Positions 59,694-64,000 of a stretch of DNA of 64,000 bases are shown one piece after another; position 1 is the stretch's first letter, and each line of letters starts with the position of its first letter. Both the position numbers and the translations under genes were made by a program. The DNA comes from Burkholderia sp. OK233 (GTDB lineage Bacteria; Pseudomonadota; Gammaproteobacteria; Burkholderiales; Burkholderiaceae). The stretch is from assembly GCF_900230185.1 (NCBI RefSeq), contig NZ_OCSR01000002.1:62001-126000 (forward strand), read 5' to 3'. The notes beneath the pieces were generated by a model, which did not search any database, was not told where the DNA came from, and saw only the letters and a program-made list of their open reading frames with translations.

Positions 59694-62405
59694 ATGCCAT
59701 TCCCGGCACAAGACCATGGTTGCCCCGGCTGGAACGGGGAGATGGCGCGACGCATCAGCAAATTCGACTGGGCGGCTACCGACCTCGGCGCGATCGAAAA
59801 CTGGCAGCGCAGTCTGACCGCCACCGTTCAAATGCTGCTCGCCTCGCCCGTGCCCCTCGTGCTTCTATGGGGCAAACCAGGTTACATGATCTACAACGAC
59901 GCCTACGCGATATTCGCGGGCGGACGGCATCCGTATCTGCTCGGCTGTCCGGTCGAACACGGCTGGCCGGAAGTCGCCGATTTCAACCGTCACGTGATGA
60001 CCACCTGTCTTGCCGGCGGCACCCTGTCGTATCGCGACAAGGAACTGGTGCTGCTGCGCGACGGCAAGCCCGAAGACGTCTGGATGGACCTCTACTACAG
60101 CCCGGTCGCAGACGACAGCGGCGCACCCGCGGGCGTCCTCGCGATGGTCGTCGAAACCACCACGCGCGTGCTGACCGAACGCTGGCGGCAACATGCCGAG
60201 GCGGAACTGCGCGAGACCAACGAACGGCTGCAACTCGCGCTCAATACCGGCGCCGTGCTCGGCACATGGGTGCTCGACGCGCGCACCGGCACCGTCACCG
60301 GTGACGAGCGTTTCGCACGCACCTTTTCGTTTCCGCAGGAAGATACCGCGAAAGGGCTCAAGCGCAATGCCGCGACGCAGGTGATCCATCCTGACGACCA
60401 GCCACTCAACGACCGCCTGACGGTCGAAGCGATGCGCACCGGCCAGCCGTTTCGCGCCGAATACCGGATTCGCCGCCCCGATGGCGACTACATGTGGGTG
60501 CAGGCAAACGGCCAATGCGAGTTCGACGAACAGGGGGAACCGACGCGCTTTCCCGGCGTGCTGATCGACATCCACGAACGCAAGATCGCCGAACAATCGC
60601 TGCGCCAGTTGACCGAAACGCTCGAACAACGCGTCGCCGATGAGGTCGCGGCACGGGCGCTCGCCGAAGAGCAGTTGCGCCAGGCCCAGAAGATGGAGGC
60701 GATTGGCAGCCTCACAGGCGGGGTCGCGCACGACTTCAACAATGTGCTGCAGGTGATCAACGGCAATCTGCAGATGCTCGCCGCCGATGCCGGTGAGAGT
60801 CCGACCACGCTGCGGCGTTTTTCCGCCGCGACGGATGCCGTCAAACGCGGCGCGAAACTGGCCGCGCATCTGCTCGCCTTCGCGCGCCGCCAGCCGCTCT
60901 CGCCTACCGTGCTGAATCCGCGCCGCCTGCTCGCCGGCATGAGCGAGATGCTCCACCGCGCGCTCGGCGAGACCGTCAAGATCGAAACGGTGTTGAGCGA
61001 CGACCTGTGGAATGTGCAGGCCGATCGCAATCAACTCGAAAACGCCCTGCTCAATCTTGCAATCAATGCGCGCGACGCGATGCAGGCCGACGGCACGCTC
61101 ACCGTTCGCGCGACGAACCGCGTGCTGGACCATGCGTTTTGCCGCGGCAAGCCGGAACTCTCGCCAGGCGAGTACGTGGTGTTCTCGGTACACGACACTG
61201 GCACCGGCATGAAACCCGAAATCCTGGAGCGCGTGTTCGAACCGTTCTTCACGACCAAACCGGACGGCCATGGCACCGGTTTGGGCTTAAGCATGGTGTT
61301 CGGCTTCGTCAGGCAAAGCGGCGGCCATACGGTGATCGATAGCGAAGTGGGCCGCGGCACGACCGTCTCGCTGTTTTTCCCACGCTGCTGCGAGCCGGAA
61401 ACAGTCGAAACCGTCGATCAGACCTCGGCGCCGGTGGGTGGCGGCGAAACGATTCTGGTGGTCGAAGACGATGCGGATGTGCGCCTGACCGCTGTCGAAA
61501 TGCTCGCGCAACTGGGCTATAAAGTCCTGACTGCATCGAGTGGCGACGCGGCGCTCGAATTCATCGACAGCGACGTGCCGATCGATCTGCTGTTTACCGA
61601 TGTCGTGATGCCCGGCCAGGTGAAAAGCGTCGAACTGGCACAGCGTGCCGCGGCGCGCTCGCCCACGGTGCCGACGCTCTTCACCTCGGGCTATACGCGC
61701 GACGAAATCGTCCATCACGGCAAGCTCGACACCGGCATCACGCTGCTGTCCAAGCCTTACCGGCGCGACGATCTGGCGCGCAAGGTGCGCAGCGTACTGC
61801 GCGGCGCCGGCGTCGCCGGCGTGAGCGACGGGCAGATTTCCAGCTGCGTGCCGCGCACGGTCTACGATCCGGCCAGTGCAGCCGAAGCGTCAGAAGCATC
61901 CGAGGCCAGCGTAACGTCCGATCCGCGCAGAAGCCTGCACGAGCCAATCGCTTTGGAAAAAAGTTCGCTCACCAACTCTCCGGCAGGTTTGCTGGCGGAT
62001 TCCGTGGCGAGCCTGCCGTCGCACCAGCCCGGCACGCCGGCTCGCGTGCTGCTGGTCGAAGACGACGCCGATTCGCGCGACGCACTCTGCGACCTGCTCG
62101 GCGCGCTGGGGCTCGACTGCACCGCGGTCGCGAGCGCCGAAGAAGCACTGCCGCTCGTGCCCGCGCAACGCTTCGATGTCCTGTTCACGGACCTGACCTT
62201 GCCCGGCATGTCCGGCGACAATCTGGCGCGCGCGGTGCTAGGTCAGCAGCCGGACATCCGCGTGTTGCTGGTGTCGGGTTATGGCGAAAACGCCGAGATC
62301 GGCGACACCATTCCCGGCGCACGGTTGCTCGGCAAGCCGCTCGATATCTCGCAGCTGCGGCGCGAACTCGCGGAGTGGCTCGATCACACGGAGGCAGCCT
62401 CCTAG
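59694..62405 (+). CDS. Soluble PAS-containing hybrid histidine kinase with two receiver domains
   Basis: 903 residues without a membrane segment. A GAF/PAS-like N-terminus (about 20-160, DLGAIENWQRSLTATVQMLLASPVPLVLLWGKPGYMIYNDAY) and a PAS domain (about 175-300, VIHPDDQPLNDRLTVEAM... ending FPGVLIDIHERK) precede the kinase core. That core has a HisKA with His about 346 (GGVAHDFNNVLQVI) and an HATPase with NLAINARDAM and GTGLGLSMVFGF. REC1 (about 584-705) has phosphoacceptor Asp about 635 (LLFTDVVMPG); an Ala/Ser-rich linker follows; REC2 (about 783-900) has Asp about 833 (VLFTDLTLPGMSG). The output partner is not encoded nearby. GGAG lies 8 bp before the ATG. Confidence 0.93.
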   Translation: MPFPAQDHGCPGWNGEMARRISKFDWAATDLGAIENWQRSLTATVQMLLASPVPLVLLWGKPGYMIYNDAYAIFAGGRHPYLLGCPVEHGWPEVADFNRHVMTTCLAGGTLSYRDKELVLLRDGKPEDVWMDLYYSPVADDSGAPAGVLAMVVETTTRVLTERWRQHAEAELRETNERLQLALNTGAVLGTWVLDARTGTVTGDERFARTFSFPQEDTAKGLKRNAATQVIHPDDQPLNDRLTVEAMRTGQPFRAEYRIRRPDGDYMWVQANGQCEFDEQGEPTRFPGVLIDIHERKIAEQSLRQLTETLEQRVADEVAARALAEEQLRQAQKMEAIGSLTGGVAHDFNNVLQVINGNLQMLAADAGESPTTLRRFSAATDAVKRGAKLAAHLLAFARRQPLSPTVLNPRRLLAGMSEMLHRALGETVKIETVLSDDLWNVQADRNQLENALLNLAINARDAMQADGTLTVRATNRVLDHAFCRGKPELSPGEYVVFSVHDTGTGMKPEILERVFEPFFTTKPDGHGTGLGLSMVFGFVRQSGGHTVIDSEVGRGTTVSLFFPRCCEPETVETVDQTSAPVGGGETILVVEDDADVRLTAVEMLAQLGYKVLTASSGDAALEFIDSDVPIDLLFTDVVMPGQVKSVELAQRAAARSPTVPTLFTSGYTRDEIVHHGKLDTGITLLSKPYRRDDLARKVRSVLRGAGVAGVSDGQISSCVPRTVYDPASAAEASEASEASVTSDPRRSLHEPIALEKSSLTNSPAGLLADSVASLPSHQPGTPARVLLVEDDADSRDALCDLLGALGLDCTAVASAEEALPLVPAQRFDVLFTDLTLPGMSGDNLARAVLGQQPDIRVLLVSGYGENAEIGDTIPGARLLGKPLDISQLRRELAEWLDHTEAAS

Positions 62406-62441
62406 GCTTGCCTATGCGCGGCAACAACCACCTTGACTCCG

Positions 62442-63362
62442 ATGGACATCCGCTGCGGCACTGCAGGCTGGACCGACAAAACGCTGATCGCCTGCAAGCG
62501 GTTTTACCCGCCCGGCAGCAGCAGCGCTGAAGCCCGGCTGCGCTTTTACGCATCGCAGTTTCCATTGGTCGAAGTCGATTCGGCCTACTACGCGATGCCG
62601 TCGGCAAGCAACGCGCAGTTGTGGACCGAACGCACGCCGGAAGGCTTCACGTTCAACTTCAAGGCGTTTCGGCTTTTTACCGGGCATCAGACTTCGCCGG
62701 ACGTCCTGCCCAAAGACATTGCGATGGCGTTGCCGGAAGGCATCACGGGTCCGCGCAAGAAAAACGTCTACTACCGCGACATGCCCGCCGAGATCCTCGA
62801 CGAACTGTGGCGGCGCTATCTGGAAGCACTGGAACCGCTGCGCGTGACCGGACGGCTTGGCGCGGTGCTGTTCCAGTTCGCGCCGTGGATCACCCGCGCG
62901 CCGGACGGTCTCGCACTCGTGGAAGAATGCCGGGCGCGCATGGCGGGCTACATGATGGCCGCCGAGTTTCGCAATCAGTCCTGGTTCGACGATCAGCACG
63001 CGCCATGGACGCTCGACTTTCTGCGCGAGCGCAGCCTCGTCCACGTGATCGTCGATGCTCCGCCGGATGTGACGAACCGCGTGCACACCGTCTGGGAAGC
63101 AACCCATCCTCAACTCGCGATGGTGCGTCTGCACGGCCGCAATACGCAGACATGGAGCGCAACGGGCGCGGCGAGCGCGGCCGATCGCTTCGACTACGAC
63201 TACAGCGACGACGAGCTGACCGGACTGGCCCCCTCGATCCGCGCAATCGCGACGCGGGCCGGCCGTACCCATGTCATCTTCAATAACTGCTTCGAGGACC
63301 AGGGGCAGCGCAACGCGAGGACTCTAATGAACATCCTGGGGACGAGCCCGAACCCGCCATGA
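62442..63362 (+). CDS. DUF72 (YecE-like) protein
   Basis: 306 residues with DUF72 landmarks: the opening MDIRCGTAGWTDKTLI, RFYASQFPLVEVDSAYYAMPSASNAQLWTERTPEGFTFNFKAFRLFTGHQ, GRLGAVLFQFAPWI, AAEFRNQSWFD, MVRLHGRN and the C-terminal HVIFNNCFEDQGQRNA. The family has a TIM-barrel-like fold with conserved polar pocket residues; its reaction is unknown. The frame opens at a TTG at 62433, but the ATG at 62442 matches family N-termini. It lies 36 bp after the kinase and may be co-transcribed. Confidence 0.9.
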   Translation: MDIRCGTAGWTDKTLIACKRFYPPGSSSAEARLRFYASQFPLVEVDSAYYAMPSASNAQLWTERTPEGFTFNFKAFRLFTGHQTSPDVLPKDIAMALPEGITGPRKKNVYYRDMPAEILDELWRRYLEALEPLRVTGRLGAVLFQFAPWITRAPDGLALVEECRARMAGYMMAAEFRNQSWFDDQHAPWTLDFLRERSLVHVIVDAPPDVTNRVHTVWEATHPQLAMVRLHGRNTQTWSATGAASAADRFDYDYSDDELTGLAPSIRAIATRAGRTHVIFNNCFEDQGQRNARTLMNILGTSPNPP

Positions 63363-63526
63363 TCCGTTTCGATGGCCGGCTGGCAAAGGCAAACCGGCCA
63401 GCTGGGCGTGCTGCTCGCTGTCGCGATCCGTAAGCGGGCAGACGTTTTGCCTCATGCTGCGCCAGCCACTTGTCGGTTCGACTGGGCGTTGGGCAGCGCC
63501 ACGCTTCGCAGCTTACCGGGCAAGTC

Positions 63527-64000
63527 TCAGTCCGCTTTTACCGTATCGAGAAACGCTCGCAGTTCGCGCTGCATAGTCCGTGCGTCCAGAATGATACTTC
63601 CGCCATGTCCGGCGAACACGCCACTGAAGCTTTCGTGAACGAGTCGCTCAAGGGAGCGAAGTTGGGTGGACCAGTCGTACCAGCAGGCGTCTCGAAAGGC
63701 ATGCAGAGCGTGCCTGCGGAAATCCCAACACAGTGAGTCTCCAGAGAAAAGGGCGTGGCTGATGAGGAACATGACGCTTCCCCGTGTATGTCCCGCCATC
63801 GGAATGACCCGAACGCCCGGCAACATCTCATGCGCCAGATCACCCGTGATTACATCAGTGACGAATGGAGCGCCATCGGCGTCGTTTGCATGGATCCAGA
63901 CGCGGGCGCCAAAGCGCTTCGCATAGATGCCGGCGTCCGCGACATCGTCGCGGTGGGTCAGCAAGATATGATCCAATCCTCCGGCTTCCGCGATCCAGCG
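63527..64000 (-). CDS. Metallo-beta-lactamase-fold hydrolase, N-terminus cut by window edge
   Basis: 158 codons open to the window end; the first visible residues are RWIAEAGGLDHILLTHRDDVADAG. THRDDVADA is the variant HxxxDxxD metal motif, followed by MLPGVRVIPMAGHTRGSVMFL (second His), LFSGDSLCWDF (bridging Asp) and GVFAGHGGSII (third His). The C-terminus is complete (AFLDTVKAD). A glyoxalase II-like or other small-molecule hydrolase is the family expectation. It is convergent with the DUF72 gene across a 164-bp gap in which I see nothing. Confidence 0.85.
   Translation of the reverse strand, partial: RWIAEAGGLDHILLTHRDDVADAGIYAKRFGARVWIHANDADGAPFVTDVITGDLAHEMLPGVRVIPMAGHTRGSVMFLISHALFSGDSLCWDFRRHALHAFRDACWYDWSTQLRSLERLVHESFSGVFAGHGGSIILDARTMQRELRAFLDTVKAD

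Noticed and set aside
1..64000. CRISPR array, tRNA/rRNA genes, prophage or plasmid origin
   Set aside because: No regularly spaced repeats, tRNA cloverleaf, rRNA-like stretch, phage structural gene or replication initiator was recognised.

Overview
The window is GC-rich chromosomal DNA that I read as a free-living or plant/soil-associated beta-proteobacterium of the Burkholderiaceae, most likely Paraburkholderia. The basis is a Burkholderia-type trimeric porin, an hpa cluster with split hpaG1/hpaG2, a bcsDPQABZC cellulose operon, many LysR/IclR/MarR-controlled catabolic islands, and a GC-rich codon bias. No rRNA, tRNA, CRISPR array or prophage was seen. The assignment rests on gene content and style only.

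Layout. 1-10.4 kb is a nitrogen/carbon scavenging region: a truncated GMC dehydrogenase divergent from an IclR regulator; a GabP-like permease; a PuuB-like FAD amine oxidase with a SnoaL-like protein; and an operon of DUF3311 protein, Na+/solute symporter, YtcJ amidohydrolase and COG0523 metal GTPase. 10.7-14.7 kb holds a DHA2-type exporter divergent from an ArsR-like regulator, and an orphan membrane-anchored TPR protein. 14.7-21 kb is an onium-compound island: betaine-type ABC transporter, a DddP-like M24 metalloenzyme, an Fe(II)/2-oxoglutarate oxygenase and a divergent LysR regulator. 21.5-33 kb carries a porin, a marR-isochorismatase-fold-MFS operon, a PuuA-like glutamine synthetase, MmsA, a sulfotransferase-like protein and a LysR/HAD/D-amino-acid-lyase-like set. 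33-39.8 kb is the homoprotocatechuate meta-cleavage pathway (hpaR divergent from hpaG1-G2-E-D-F-H-I), turning 3,4-dihydroxyphenylacetate into pyruvate and succinate semialdehyde. 40-57.3 kb is a cyclic-di-GMP/cellulose region: a GGDEF-EAL protein and a diguanylate cyclase, divergent from bcsD-bcsP-bcsQ-bcsA-bcsB-bcsZ-bcsC. The window ends with an IS110-family element, a soluble hybrid histidine kinase, a DUF72 protein and a truncated MBL-fold protein.

The most unusual content is in the mobile and repetitive DNA. Four copies (A-D) of an interspersed repeat of about 300 bp lie at 20987, 39823, 57306 and 57827/59235. Three begin directly after the stop codon of a co-oriented gene. Copy D is split by the IS110 element. 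The non-coding left end of that IS can fold like a bridge RNA, and its first internal loop carries two 7-nt guides that match the two halves of the disrupted target exactly, so the guide-target relationship can be read from this window alone. The DNA upstream of each repeat core also has a strong G+T bias on one strand, which continues into the 3' ends of at least two neighbouring genes and changes their codon use.

The second notable system is the onium island. Its M24 enzyme keeps the metal-ligand spacing I recall for the DMSP lyase DddP but has Gly where DddP has its catalytic Asp, and it sits with an oxygenase and a quaternary-amine importer. This suggests a related but different, possibly undescribed, activity.
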